Origin: Flavobacteriales bacterium
Lineage (GTDB): Bacteria; Bacteroidota; Bacteroidia; Flavobacteriales_F; PHOS-HE28
DNA length: 64,000 bases
Assembly (NCBI GenBank): GCA_016700415.1
Contig: CP065018.1
Span: forward strand, 372,001-436,000
Reading direction: 5' to 3'
The notes under the pieces are model-generated. The model did no database searches. It was not told the origin of the DNA and saw nothing but the letters and a program-made list of their open reading frames with translations. Made by a program: the position numbers and the translations under genes. Below are positions 32,528 through 41,784 of this stretch, piece after piece. Each line of letters opens with the position of its first letter. Position 1 is the first letter of the stretch.

Positions 32528-33555
32528 GCCATCGGGTCACCATTATTATTCCTTGCCGCAATGAGGCCGCCCATGTCGACCATGCCGTGAGCGATGCCTT
32601 GGCCCAAGAACGACGGGGCTTTGACATTGAAGTGCTGGTGGCCGTCGGACCGAGCGAGGATGATACACAAGGCATCGTGGAACGGATCGCCGCGAAAAAT
32701 CCGGAAGTGGTCCTGGTGGAAAACCCCGCTGGCGTGGTGCCCCATGGACTGAATGCGGCCATCCGTCTTGCTACTGGGGATTTCATCGTCCGGATGGACG
32801 CACATTCACGCTATCCGAACGACTATGTAGCCGTCCTCACCGAGGCTTTGGACCGCCTGCACGCGGACAATACAGGCGGCGTGTGGGAGACCTTGCCCGC
32901 CAACGGCAGCAACAAGGCATGGGCCATTGCGCAGGTTTTGAGCAGCCCGCTGGGCGTGGGCAATGCGATGTTCCGGATCGGCGTGGAAGGGGAACAAGAA
33001 GTGGACACGGTACCTTATGGTTGTTTTCGGCGGGAGCTCTTCGATCGCATCGGGTTTTTCGACGAGGAACTGATCCGGAACCAGGACGATGAGCACAACG
33101 GGCGCATTATCAAGGCGGGGGGGCGTATCATGCTTCTTCCGCAGGTGCGGATCCAATACTACGGCCGCGATCAGATCTCGAAACTCTGGCGGATGTACCG
33201 TGAGTACGGCTTGTTCAAACCCTTGGTGAACATCAAACTTGGCGCGCCGGCCACCTTGAGGCAGTTCGCGCCACCGCTCTTCGTCCTCGCCCTCTTGGGC
33301 CTTCCCTTGCTGGCATTGGCCTTGCCATTGCTCAGCCTCGGCTGGGCAATGATGGTCTCCGCCTATTTGCTCGTGGTGGCCGTAGTCTCGGCCCGCATCG
33401 CCGCAGCGGGTTCGCGGATGTCCGCCTTGCTTTGGATGCTGGTGGCCTTCTTCACGGTGCATGTGGCCTATGGTGTGGGATACTTGCAAGGCATCGTACG
33501 TTTCGTGCTGCTGGGCCGAAGGGTGCGTCCGGCGGATATCGGCACCAACCGCTGA
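32524..33555 (+). CDS. Family 2 glycosyltransferase, ExoA-like
   Basis: A 343-residue GT2 with an N-terminal GT-A fold (VTIIIPCRNEAAHVDHAVSD, VGPSEDDTQGIV, VRMDAHSRYP as the DxD region, RNQDDEHNGRIIKAGG as the catalytic ED motif) and a C-terminal membrane part of three helices (LFVLALLGLPLLALALPLL, MVSAYLLVVAVVSARIAAAG). This architecture is that of ExoA-type enzymes that extend lipid-linked sugars at the inner membrane. It starts at the ATGA overlap with the polymerase gene. Confidence 0.85.
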   Translation: MSHRVTIIIPCRNEAAHVDHAVSDALAQERRGFDIEVLVAVGPSEDDTQGIVERIAAKNPEVVLVENPAGVVPHGLNAAIRLATGDFIVRMDAHSRYPNDYVAVLTEALDRLHADNTGGVWETLPANGSNKAWAIAQVLSSPLGVGNAMFRIGVEGEQEVDTVPYGCFRRELFDRIGFFDEELIRNQDDEHNGRIIKAGGRIMLLPQVRIQYYGRDQISKLWRMYREYGLFKPLVNIKLGAPATLRQFAPPLFVLALLGLPLLALALPLLSLGWAMMVSAYLLVVAVVSARIAAAGSRMSALLWMLVAFFTVHVAYGVGYLQGIVRFVLLGRRVRPADIGTNR

Positions 33556-33597
33556 GCCGGGTTTGGTGGCGGCCGCGCGGCTCCCCATCTTCGCCGC

Positions 33598-34602
33598 ATG
33601 GTTGAAGCTGAGGATGACAAGCCGTTGCGGCTTCTGGTGGTGATCCCCGGCAGGGCCGAGGAACGCACCATGGTCTTCTCCCGTCGCCAAGCGAGAGCCA
33701 TGGCGGAGATGCACCATGCGGTGGTCGAGATCTTCTTCCTCGAAAGCCGCACCTCGCCTTCCGCGATCATCAAGGAACGGCGGCGGATGAAGGAGACCAT
33801 GAGCCGTTTTCGCCCGGACGTGGTACATGCCCACTACGGTACGGTCACTGCCCTGTTATCCGTGATGACCAGTCCCGTGCCGGTGGTGATCACTTTTCAC
33901 GGAAGCGACCTCAACCACACTCCGCATGACGGATTTCTTCGTGACCTGCTTGGGCGTCTCATGTCCCAGTTCGCAGCACTGGGTGCTTCGGGCATCATTT
34001 GCGTGAGCGAACAACTGCGCGATCGCCTCTGGTGGAAGCGCGATCTGGTGCGGATCCTGCCGATGGGCGTGGAATTGCGGCGCTATATTCCCGTGCCCCG
34101 AGATGAGGCGAGACAACGGCTGGGCTGGTCCGCGCGCCCGCAGGTAGTGATCTTCAATGCCACCTCTCCGGCCCGCAAGCGCTTGGACATCGCACAGGAG
34201 GTGGAGCGCAAGTTGCAGGCCGAGGGAGTGCCGATGGAACTCGAATTGCTGCAAGGTGGCATCACCCAGGAAGAGATGCCGGTATTGCTCAGCGCGGCGG
34301 ATGCATTGCTGATGTGCAGCAACAGTGAAGGCAGCCCCACGATGGTGAAGGAGGCCATGGCCTGCGACCTGCCCGTGGTGACGAACGATGTCGGTGATGT
34401 GCAGGACCGGCTGGCCGACGTAACCCCGGGTGCCATCGTGTCTCAAGACCCGGAGGAACTGGTCGAAGCGCTGCGTTCCGTCCTGCGTGAAGGTCGTCGG
34501 TCCAACGGTCGCGCCATGGCGTTGCGGAACAAGGCCGACGCGGAATCGCTGGATGCCCTGACATTTGAATTGTTGCGATCCTGCGCCCATGGAAAAGCCT
34601 GA
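33598..34602 (+). CDS. GT4 glycosyltransferase
   Basis: A 334-residue GT-B enzyme with both halves: acceptor half (LLVVIPGRAEERTMVFSRRQ, FRPDVVHAHYGTVTALLSV, VPVVITFHGSDLNH, SGIICVSEQLRDRLWWKRDL) and donor half (VVIFNATSPARKRLDIAQEV, LLQGGITQEEMPVLLSAAD, the EX7E region SNSEGSPTMVKEAMACDLP). Its acceptor half is strikingly similar to the domain fused to the first flippase of the operon. It starts 42 bases after the GT2 gene. Confidence 0.88.
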   Translation: MVEAEDDKPLRLLVVIPGRAEERTMVFSRRQARAMAEMHHAVVEIFFLESRTSPSAIIKERRRMKETMSRFRPDVVHAHYGTVTALLSVMTSPVPVVITFHGSDLNHTPHDGFLRDLLGRLMSQFAALGASGIICVSEQLRDRLWWKRDLVRILPMGVELRRYIPVPRDEARQRLGWSARPQVVIFNATSPARKRLDIAQEVERKLQAEGVPMELELLQGGITQEEMPVLLSAADALLMCSNSEGSPTMVKEAMACDLPVVTNDVGDVQDRLADVTPGAIVSQDPEELVEALRSVLREGRRSNGRAMALRNKADAESLDALTFELLRSCAHGKA

Positions 34603-35860
34603 AGCCGCTCATCGGGGAATGGCCGGGCGTGCCCTGGAAGTGGCGGCGGTGGGCATCGCCATCGCCTTGCCGCTCTGGCCTGCTCTGCTTCCCCCCTTGG
34701 TGGCCTTGTTGCTGTGCTGTGTGATCTGGGCCCGTGTAACGCACCGCTCGGTTCCGGGGAAGCTGACCGTCCGCTCGCCTTTGTTCTGGTCAGCTTTGCT
34801 TTATGGCGCGCACGTCCTGGGCCTGCTCTGGAGCATGAACATGGATTTCGCGGGTCTGGACCTCGGTATCAAGGCTTCCTTGGTCCTCTTCGCACTGATC
34901 GCGGTTGTTGGTGTCCCGCAATTCCGGAGCGACCGGCCCAAACTCGCGTTCATCGGCGGCAATGCCATCGCGGTGGTGATCTGCGTTGTGCGTGCAGGCT
35001 ATCGCTCGGCGGACTTGTACCTGCATCCAGATCCAGCGGGAACGCTTACCAACTATGCGCTTAGCGTTCCCTTCTTCGCTTCAGATTTTTCCACATTCCT
35101 GCACCCCTCCTATATGGCGATGTATCTCACGTTGGCCTTGATGCTGCTTGCACGTCCGCTGGGCCAACGGACAGGGGGTAAGCGCCTGAGGATGGCAACG
35201 GCCTTGCTACTTGTACTAGGCATCGTGCTCTGCGCAAGCAAAGCGGGCTGGATCATCTTGGTCCTCGCGGCGATCGCTGTACTGGCCGAACGTTGGAGCG
35301 ATCGTTGGATGCGCATCATCGTGGGCTGGGGCTTTCTGGCCGTGCTCCTCGCGGGTATTACCTTGTACTTCACCACCGATTATGTGCATGAACGGGTAGG
35401 GCAGGTGCTGAACACCTTTCAGGGAAGCCAGCTACAAAGCGATGCCGCCAACAGCACTGATGACCGCAGGCTCGTTTGGCGTACGTCCATCGCCGTTGTG
35501 GCAGCTCATCCTTGGTCCGGTGTAGGCACCGGGGACGTGAAGGACGAACTCCTGAAGACTTACGCGAAGAGAGGCTACGTGGAGCCGTTGAAAAAGAAGT
35601 TGAACGCGCACGACCAATACCTGAACACTGGAGTGGCGTTAGGCCTTGGCGGCATGCTGCTGCTGGTCCTGATGGTCATCGTCCCGACCGTGTACGCCTT
35701 CGGGCAAGGAGATGTGATGCTGGCCTCCTTCCTGCTGTTGAACGCGTTGAACTGGACCGTGGAGAGCATGCTGGAGGTACAGGCAGGAACCATCTTCTTC
35801 GCCTTCTTCGCATGGCTGCTCACGTTGGATCCATCCCGAACTTTGCGGTCGACGGACTGA
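34589..35860 (+). CDS. O-antigen ligase / polymerase-like membrane protein (Wzy_C family)
   Basis: A 423-residue protein with about 11 membrane helices and the conserved Wzy_C region: SDFSTFLHPSYMAMYLTLAL, ASKAGWIILVLAAIAVLAER, the periplasmic loop VWRTSIAVVAAHPWSGVGTG and NAHDQYLNTGVALGLGGMLL. Members either join repeat units or ligate glycan to lipid A or protein. With the unrelated polymerase-like protein at 31082 there are two candidates in one operon. The start at 34589 overlaps the GT4 gene by 14 bases. Confidence 0.83.
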   Translation: MEKPEAAHRGMAGRALEVAAVGIAIALPLWPALLPPLVALLLCCVIWARVTHRSVPGKLTVRSPLFWSALLYGAHVLGLLWSMNMDFAGLDLGIKASLVLFALIAVVGVPQFRSDRPKLAFIGGNAIAVVICVVRAGYRSADLYLHPDPAGTLTNYALSVPFFASDFSTFLHPSYMAMYLTLALMLLARPLGQRTGGKRLRMATALLLVLGIVLCASKAGWIILVLAAIAVLAERWSDRWMRIIVGWGFLAVLLAGITLYFTTDYVHERVGQVLNTFQGSQLQSDAANSTDDRRLVWRTSIAVVAAHPWSGVGTGDVKDELLKTYAKRGYVEPLKKKLNAHDQYLNTGVALGLGGMLLLVLMVIVPTVYAFGQGDVMLASFLLLNALNWTVESMLEVQAGTIFFAFFAWLLTLDPSRTLRSTD

Positions 35861-35883
35861 ACCATTCCTTGAACGATTTGCCC

Positions 35884-37110
35884 ATGATCCCCTTCGCTCC
35901 GCCGCGCATCGACGATCGCACGATTCAGGCCGTAACGGAGGCCCTGAAAAGCGGCTGGATCACCACCGGCCCGCGCACCAAAGCTTTTGAGAAACACCTC
36001 GCTGAGTACTGCGGAGTGGAGAAAGTGATCGCGCTGAACAGCTGGACCAATGCCTGCGAGTTGGCTTTGCGCTGGTTCGGCGTAGGCCCCGGCGACGAGG
36101 TGATCGTACCCGCATATACGTACTGCGCCACCGCCAATATCGTGATGCACGTGGGTGCTAAGCCGGTAATGGTGGACGTGCTGGACGATTTCACGATCGA
36201 TCCGGCTGCTGTCCGCGCCGCGGTCAATCCGCGTACCAAGTGCATCATTCCCGTGGACATCGGTGGCATGCCGGCACGGATCGCGGAGCTGATGAAGATC
36301 GCCGACGATCTGTGCGCCTACTTCACCCCGAAAGTGAATCTGCGCGTTGCGGGCAGCAATCCGCAGATGAAGCTGGGCCGCATCCTCGTGCTCAGCGATG
36401 CCGCACATTCCTTCGGGGCCTCTATCAATGGCCGGAAGCTCGGTACGCAGGCGGACATCACCGGCTTCAGCTTTCACGCGGTGAAGAACCTCACTACCGC
36501 CGAGGGAGGCGCGCTCGCCTTCAACCTACCTGCCCCTTTCGATCCGCAGGAGCTTTACAAGTGGTTCAACACCATGAGCCTGCATGGGCAGAGCAAGGAC
36601 GCCTTGGCCAAGACGGGACCAGGGGCCTGGCGCTACGACGTGGAGGCTGCGGGCTGGAAATGCAACATGACGGATATCCAAGCGGCCATCGGGCAGGTGG
36701 AACTGGACCGCTATGACAGTGAGACCCTGCCACGGCGCAAGGCGCTCTGTGAGCGCTATCAAAGCGCCTTCAACAAGGACGACCGGTTCATCGTTCCCCT
36801 GCTCCATGACGCCGATCGCGAAAGCAGCCATCATCTGTTCATGCTTAGGGTGAAGGAGGCCAGCGAGGAGCAGCGTGACGCCGTCATCGCCGCCATCGCC
36901 AAGCGCGAGGTGAGCGTGAACGTCCACTTCATTCCCATGCCGTTGTTGAGCCTCTACAAGGGCCTCGGTTACCGGATGGAGGATTACCCGAACACCTATC
37001 GGCAGTACAGCCGCGAGATCAGCCTGCCGGTGTACTACGACCTCACGGACACCCAAGTGGACGAGGTGGTTGATGCCGTAAAGAGCGCCGTGGCCGAGGT
37101 CATGGGCTGA
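35884..37110 (+). CDS. DegT/DnrJ/EryC1/StrS-family sugar aminotransferase
   Basis: A 408-residue PLP enzyme: SGWITTGPRTKAFEKHLAEY, LNSWTNACELALRWFGVGPG, VIVPAYTYCATANIVMHVGA, SDAAHSFGASINGRKLG and the PLP lysine K201 in FSFHAVKNLTTAEGGA. It would transaminate a 4-keto-6-deoxy (or 3-keto) nucleotide sugar. A segment of about 20 residues (around 141-163, LCAYFTPKVNLRVAGSNPQM) is inserted between the PVDIGG and SDAAH motifs compared with classical members. It lies between the ligase and the initiating transferase and fits the dehydratase at 43472-45404 as partner. Confidence 0.9.
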   Translation: MIPFAPPRIDDRTIQAVTEALKSGWITTGPRTKAFEKHLAEYCGVEKVIALNSWTNACELALRWFGVGPGDEVIVPAYTYCATANIVMHVGAKPVMVDVLDDFTIDPAAVRAAVNPRTKCIIPVDIGGMPARIAELMKIADDLCAYFTPKVNLRVAGSNPQMKLGRILVLSDAAHSFGASINGRKLGTQADITGFSFHAVKNLTTAEGGALAFNLPAPFDPQELYKWFNTMSLHGQSKDALAKTGPGAWRYDVEAAGWKCNMTDIQAAIGQVELDRYDSETLPRRKALCERYQSAFNKDDRFIVPLLHDADRESSHHLFMLRVKEASEEQRDAVIAAIAKREVSVNVHFIPMPLLSLYKGLGYRMEDYPNTYRQYSREISLPVYYDLTDTQVDEVVDAVKSAVAEVMG

Positions 37111-37113
37111 GCG

Positions 37114-37713
37114 ATGGTAAAGCGCACGTTCGATATTCTATTTGCGCTGGTGTTGCTACTGATGTTGCTCCCGGTCCTACTGGTGTTCGCGTTGCTTGTC
37201 GCCTTCACCTCCAAGGGCGGGGCCTTTTTTCGCCAGGTGCGTGTGGGGCGTGGAGGGATCGAGTTCCGCCTGCTGAAGTTCCGCACGATGCGCCCGGACA
37301 GCGAGGCCCAGGGACAACTGACCATCGGAGGCCGCGACCCGCGTATCACATCGGTCGGCTATTTCCTACGGAAGACGAAGCTGGACGAACTGCCCCAACT
37401 TTGGAACGTGTTGGTGGGCGATATGAGCGTGGTGGGGCCACGGCCGGAAGTGCCGAAATACGTAGCGATGTACGATCCGGAACAACGTGCGGTGCTCTCG
37501 GTGCGCCCCGGCATCACAGGCATGGCCAGCATCGACTATATCGACGAGAACGAACTGCTGGCGCGGTCCGCAGATCCCGAGCGCGCATACATCGAAGAGG
37601 TGATGCCGGCCAAGCTCCGATTGGACCTGAAATACGTGAAAGAGCGGAACTTCTGGCTGGATCTGCGGATCATCCTGGCCACTGTGGGCCGGGTCTTCGG
37701 AGGCTGGCGGTAG
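37114..37713 (+). CDS. Phosphoglycosyl transferase initiating glycan assembly (PglC type)
   Basis: A 199-residue monotopic phosphoglycosyl transferase that moves a phospho-sugar from a UDP-sugar to undecaprenyl phosphate. The N-terminal re-entrant membrane helix is LLLMLLPVLLVFALLVAF; then FFRQVRVGRGG, FRLLKFRTMRPDSE, the catalytic D91-E92 in KLDELPQLWNVL, GDMSVVGPRPEVP and the C-terminal VRPGITGMASI. It is the short PglC form without the WbaP/WcaJ N-terminal helices. Last gene of the operon, 3 bases after the aminotransferase. Confidence 0.92.
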   Translation: MVKRTFDILFALVLLLMLLPVLLVFALLVAFTSKGGAFFRQVRVGRGGIEFRLLKFRTMRPDSEAQGQLTIGGRDPRITSVGYFLRKTKLDELPQLWNVLVGDMSVVGPRPEVPKYVAMYDPEQRAVLSVRPGITGMASIDYIDENELLARSADPERAYIEEVMPAKLRLDLKYVKERNFWLDLRIILATVGRVFGGWR

Positions 37714-37718
37714 CTGGA

Positions 37719-38057
37719 CTACAGCGCCGACAACAACCGCTGAAGGTCCTCCACGCGGTCGGGGTCGTTCAGCTTCTCGTAGCTGTTCAGCAAGTTGTTC
37801 AGAAGCCTACGCACGATATCGATGTTGGAGCAGGGCTGGTAAAAACTTTCCCGCGTTGGCAGCTCCAGCTTCCCGAGGAATTCATCGATCTCCGCCTTGC
37901 CCAGGATGTCCCCTTGGCTGAATGCGTTCACGTAAAAAAGGACATCACCGTGGCCAAGCTCGCTGGCGGCTACTCCGGTCTCGTCCATGTAGGCCAGCAC
38001 GAAATGGTTCGGCAGGTTCACGCCGCGCATCGGCAGGTCGAGTTCCTCCGCAAGCAC
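37719..38057 (-). pseudogene. C-terminal part of a SirB1-family transglutaminase-like protein, after a frameshift
   Basis: The frame reads YQVLAEELDLPMRGVNLPNH, FVLAYMDE, VLFYVNAFSQGDILGKAEID and a C-terminal helix; NHFVLAY and the FYVNAF segment are typical of SirB1/transglutaminase-like proteins. The first part of the protein is in another frame (37945-38580). The break lies at ATAT (38061-38064): two further bases (one more AT) would join SLAVI to YQVLAEEL. It is either a real dinucleotide deletion or an assembly error. Confidence 0.65.
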
Positions 38058-38580
38058 CTGATATCACGGCAAGAGAGAGCGGGTTGCCCTTTTTACATTC
38101 CAACACCTCGTTGATGTAGCTGTTCTGGGGCGCGTGGTAGTTGCGCTTGTTCCCTTTGAATCCGTGTACCTGAAAGAAGATGTGGTTGAACACGCGGACT
38201 TTCTCGAAGGCTGTGAGGTTGTCGTTCAATTCCAACCAAATGTCCTGCCTCAATGCGGCGATCCGGCCTTTCACCCGGTTCTCGTCAAGTTCGGCATAGC
38301 GGTACCGGCACACGATCAGTGCTCCGGCCAAGAGGTCCTCGCCGCCTTCCTTTTTCCAGGCCACGAGCCGGTTGTAGGTAAGGTCCAGATGGATCGTGTG
38401 CAGTAAGTCCTCGATGCGGTTCCGGAACAGGTCGCCCAGGTCATCCACTTCCCAAGCATGCTCCAAGACGGGGACCACGGGCTCCCCGAGCGTTAGGAGG
38501 CGCTCCCGCACATGCGAGTAGATCCCCTCGTCGGGGTCGTCGATCAAGGCGATCAATGCTTGGATCTCGGTGTCGCTCAT
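37945..38580 (-). pseudogene. N-terminal part of a SirB1-family transglutaminase-like protein
   Basis: Starts MSDTEIQALIALIDDPDEGI, then HVRERLLTLGEPVVPVLEHA, LLAGALIVCRYRYAELDEN, FEKVRVFNHIFFQVHGFKGN and SYINEVLECKKGNPLSLAVI, the conserved SirB1 core that holds the catalytic-like Cys region. True coding ends near 38064; the open frame runs on out of frame to 37945. The ATG at 38601 is an alternative start. A TACTTTCG box lies upstream. SirB1-like proteins are cytosolic and of uncertain role. Confidence 0.65.
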
Positions 38581-38640
38581 GGGGACGTGCAGGTGTTGCA
38601 TACGTCGGGACGATGGCCTTTGATACGGTCCCGACTTGGG

Positions 38641-38648
38641 CGAAAGTA
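38641..38648 (-). promoter_or_regulatory. -7 box TACTTTCG before the SirB1-like gene
   Basis: Exact octamer shared with the boxes at 27486, 57971 and 62514, here on the minus strand 40-60 bases before the possible start codons. Confidence 0.35.
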
Positions 38649-38756
38649 TCGGGTGAGGCAGGGGGCAGCTGGAATGCCGCGCCCATCTTTCAACCATGCA
38701 CCTGTTGATCCCGGACCGGCGCGGAGGCTGGAAACGGGGATCGGTGAGGGAGCCTA

Positions 38757-39656
38757 TCAGCCCACCAAGCGCTCCAACACCTGCCCGATCATCCGTTCGA
38801 TGGCCGTGTGGTGGTCCTTGCTGTATTCCTTCCGGAGGCGGTTGGCCACCACGGTGCAGACGGTGCAGGCGCGATGGCCCAAGAGCCCGCTGAGGCCGTA
38901 GAGCGCGCTGGTCTCCATTTCGAAGTTCAGTAGGCGCAGGTCTTCGTGCTTGAACGAGGTGAACGCTTCGTTCAAGCCGCCCACGCTGGGCACGGCGCGC
39001 AGCTGCCGGCCTTGAGGACCGTAAAATCCGCCGGCAGTGGCGGTCAGCCCCACATGGTTGCCGTTCCCGAGCCGTGCCACTAATTGTTCATCTCCGGTGG
39101 CGAGGTAGGGCAGGGGAAGGTTGTCCGGCCACTCGGTATGCTGAAGGAAGGCTTGAAGGATGCGGAGCTCGGCATCGGTCTGCTCGTGGGCGTAGTAGTG
39201 CAACACATTGTCCAAGCCAAGGCCGCTGTGGCTCACCACCAGTTCGTCGCATGGCACATCCTCCTGCAACGCGCCGCAGGTGCCCATGCGAACGATCGTC
39301 AGTGCTTTGTGCTCTTTTTTCGGTGTGCGTTTCTCCAGGTCGATGTTCACCAGCGCGTCCAGCTCGCCCATCACGATGTCGATGTTGTCCGTGCCGATGC
39401 CCGTGGCCAGCGCCGTAATGCGCACGCCATGGTACGTTCCGGTGTGGGCCACGAACTCGCGGTTCTGACTTTGGTGCTCGATCTTGTCGAAATGCGCGCT
39501 GATGCGTTCCACCCGGCCCGGGTCGCCCACCACGAAGACCAGATCGCCCAGATGTTCCGGGCGCAGCGCCAAGTGGTATACCGAGCCGTCGGGGTTCAAG
39601 ATCAGTTCACTGGGCTCCAGGATCACGCCGGGTTCGGTCAGAAGGATGGGATGCAT
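38757..39656 (-). CDS. udp: Uridine phosphorylase-like nucleoside phosphorylase
   Basis: A 299-residue PNP/UDP family protein: phosphate-binding VFVVGDPGRVERI, RITALATGIGTDNIDIVMGEL, IVRMGTCGALQEDV and the purine/pyrimidine site LLNFEMETSALYGLSGLLGH. It splits uridine (or another nucleoside) with phosphate for salvage. Length exceeds E. coli Udp (253) as is common in Bacteroidota. The ATG at 39656 (MHPILLTEPG) is preferred over the longer open frame to 39791, whose extra residues are not family-like. Confidence 0.87.
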   Translation of the reverse strand: MHPILLTEPGVILEPSELILNPDGSVYHLALRPEHLGDLVFVVGDPGRVERISAHFDKIEHQSQNREFVAHTGTYHGVRITALATGIGTDNIDIVMGELDALVNIDLEKRTPKKEHKALTIVRMGTCGALQEDVPCDELVVSHSGLGLDNVLHYYAHEQTDAELRILQAFLQHTEWPDNLPLPYLATGDEQLVARLGNGNHVGLTATAGGFYGPQGRQLRAVPSVGGLNEAFTSFKHEDLRLLNFEMETSALYGLSGLLGHRACTVCTVVANRLRKEYSKDHHTAIERMIGQVLERLVG

Positions 39657-39791
39657 ATCGGTTTGTGGTTTGTTCGGCCCTGGAGCATGCCCCGGAGGCG
39701 AGGCAAAAATGCACAGTATCGCCGAAAGTGGGAGCCTGACATTTTTCCGGGCTTTGTCAATTCCGCTATATTGCCTCCAAACAGCGTCCAC

Positions 39792-41525
39792 ATGAATCGA
39801 TCGATACTCACGTCACTCCTTGCACTTTCACTGATCCCGGTCATGAGCCAGCAGGTCCTTTTTACGGAGGATTTTGAAGGGGCACAACCGGCATTCACGA
39901 TGAATACCACCGATATGGGATCCACCGCCGGTGGGGACAATTCCTGGTTGGTGAACAGTTCCTACGCGGGTGGTGACGGCACTTTGGTGTGTTTTGGCTT
40001 CCCATTCTCCTTCAACATTCCTCTTACGGCGGCGCAGCCTGCGGGAATAAGCAATGCGAACGGCAGTTACATGCACATTACCAGCGCAGCCGCTGTTTCC
40101 AGCGGGATCACGAATTGCAACTTCGCAGCGGCTGACGGCTTATGTACCGATGCGGCGAACCACTTCACCCGCATGAGCAGCGATGTGAGCACCGTGGGCG
40201 CATCCGAGGTCAACTTGACCTTCTGGTGGCTTTGCGCTGGCGGCCCGAACAGCTATGGGGAGGTCTACTACAGCACGGATGCGGGAATGAACTGGACCAT
40301 GGTCTCCACGCCGGTCGCCGCGTACAGGAACCAGTCCGCATGGATCCAGCAGACGTTGACAATGCCGGCCTTTGCTGGCCAGGCCACCTTGCGCTTCGGC
40401 TTCCGCTTCGTGAATGCTGAAGCCACCGCTGCAAGCGATCCGGCTTTCGGAATTGACGATGTTGTGATCACCTCGTCCTCGGATGAAAATGCCATTGCGG
40501 CCGGTACGCTCGCCTTCTCCTCGTACTGCGCCGGTAGCGCCGTCACAGTACCGTATACCGCCAGTGGCGCATGGAACGCGGGAAATGTGTTCACTGCGGA
40601 ACTCTCCGATATCAACGGAAGCTTCTCCTCGGCCGTGGACATCGGCAGTGTGGCATCGACCACATCCGGTTCCATTGCAGGGACCATCCCGCCGGGCACC
40701 GCAACAGGCACCGGCTATCAGGTCCGGGTCACCGGAAGCGATCCATCGGGGATCGCCGATACCTCCGCCACGGTGATCACCATCACCGATGCGCCTAACG
40801 CAGGTACTGACACCCATGCCTCCTACTGCGAGACCGATGATCCCCAAGTGCTGATCAACCTCCTTCCGGGGGCATCCGCGTGCGGGCAATGGACCGGTCC
40901 AACGGGATCGGTCATTTCGGGCATCTTGGACCCGGCGACCGCTGTGAGCGGCCCATACACCTACACCACCAATTGCCCCGGTAACTGCCCACAGGACGCA
41001 GCGGTGATCACCGTGGGGATCGTCCCGGCAGCCGATGCGGGGGAAAACGCCAACCTGACCGTCTGCTCGGACGGGCCGGCCTTTTTCTTATTGGATTCGT
41101 TGGGCGGAACGCCGAACTCCGGTGGGGCTTGGAGCGGCGGTCTTGTCGGTGGTATGTATGATCCTGCAGTACACGCTCCGGGCTGCTACACCTATACCGT
41201 CACGGGCGTTTCACCTTGTGCGAACGCGATGGCAACGGTGTGTGTAGCCGAAGAGACCTGCACAGGCATCAACGAGATGAACGGTGGCTTGGTCGGTCTC
41301 CGTTGGTCCGGCCAGCAAGGCGGTATCCAGCGGATCGATCTCGGTGCCAACCGGATCGACGCGGTTGACCTCCTCGACGCATCAGGACGCCGGTTGCGTG
41401 CCGCGACGATCGTTGAAGGCCAGACACTGTCGATCAACATGGCGGGCATGGCGTCCGGTATTTACGTGGTCCGCATTCATTCCGCCGATCGCGTCGGAGT
41501 GCTGCGGTTAGTGAACGGGAAGTAG
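39792..41525 (+). CDS. Secreted T9SS-sorted protein with a jelly-roll-like domain
   Basis: A 577-residue protein with signal peptide (LLALSLIPVMSQQ). Residues 22-235 look like a MAM/jelly-roll adhesion domain (LFTEDFEGAQPAFTMN, NLTFWWLCAGGPNSYGEVYY, WIQQTLTMPAFAGQATLRF, FGIDDVVIT). Residues 240-490 hold beta-sandwich repeats rich in Gly, Thr and Cys (FSSYCAGSAVTVPYTASG, SYCETDDPQVLINLLPGASA). The last 75 residues are a T9SS type A sorting domain (VDLLDASGRRLR, NMAGMASGIYVVRI). It is probably a surface adhesin. Confidence 0.82.
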   Translation: MNRSILTSLLALSLIPVMSQQVLFTEDFEGAQPAFTMNTTDMGSTAGGDNSWLVNSSYAGGDGTLVCFGFPFSFNIPLTAAQPAGISNANGSYMHITSAAAVSSGITNCNFAAADGLCTDAANHFTRMSSDVSTVGASEVNLTFWWLCAGGPNSYGEVYYSTDAGMNWTMVSTPVAAYRNQSAWIQQTLTMPAFAGQATLRFGFRFVNAEATAASDPAFGIDDVVITSSSDENAIAAGTLAFSSYCAGSAVTVPYTASGAWNAGNVFTAELSDINGSFSSAVDIGSVASTTSGSIAGTIPPGTATGTGYQVRVTGSDPSGIADTSATVITITDAPNAGTDTHASYCETDDPQVLINLLPGASACGQWTGPTGSVISGILDPATAVSGPYTYTTNCPGNCPQDAAVITVGIVPAADAGENANLTVCSDGPAFFLLDSLGGTPNSGGAWSGGLVGGMYDPAVHAPGCYTYTVTGVSPCANAMATVCVAEETCTGINEMNGGLVGLRWSGQQGGIQRIDLGANRIDAVDLLDASGRRLRAATIVEGQTLSINMAGMASGIYVVRIHSADRVGVLRLVNGK

Positions 41526-41784
41526 GGGAGCGCTGGAACCTTAGTCAACACACATATCAAAGCTGCCGGAACTTTCGGGCAGTTGTTTTCCATCCCCGGT
41601 CCGCACGTTCTGGTCTCTGTTAGGATGAGCTGATTAGCTGATGTGCGAGATTAGCTGATGGTGTTGCCCAAGGCGACCATCAGCTGATCAGCTAATCCTT
41701 CTCATCAGCTAATCTGTCCATGGTTGCAACTTGCCTGCAAACGGACTCAAGACTGAACCTCGATTTCTTTATTGCGAAAAGGGC
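41526..41784. repeat. Intergenic inverted repeat of the word GATTAGCTGAT
   Basis: The left arm 41632-41661 has two copies of GATTAGCTGAT; the right arm 41677-41714 has the reverse complement with one additional half copy. The loop is only about 15 bases. The arrangement could fold as a long hairpin between convergent genes. Confidence 0.7.
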
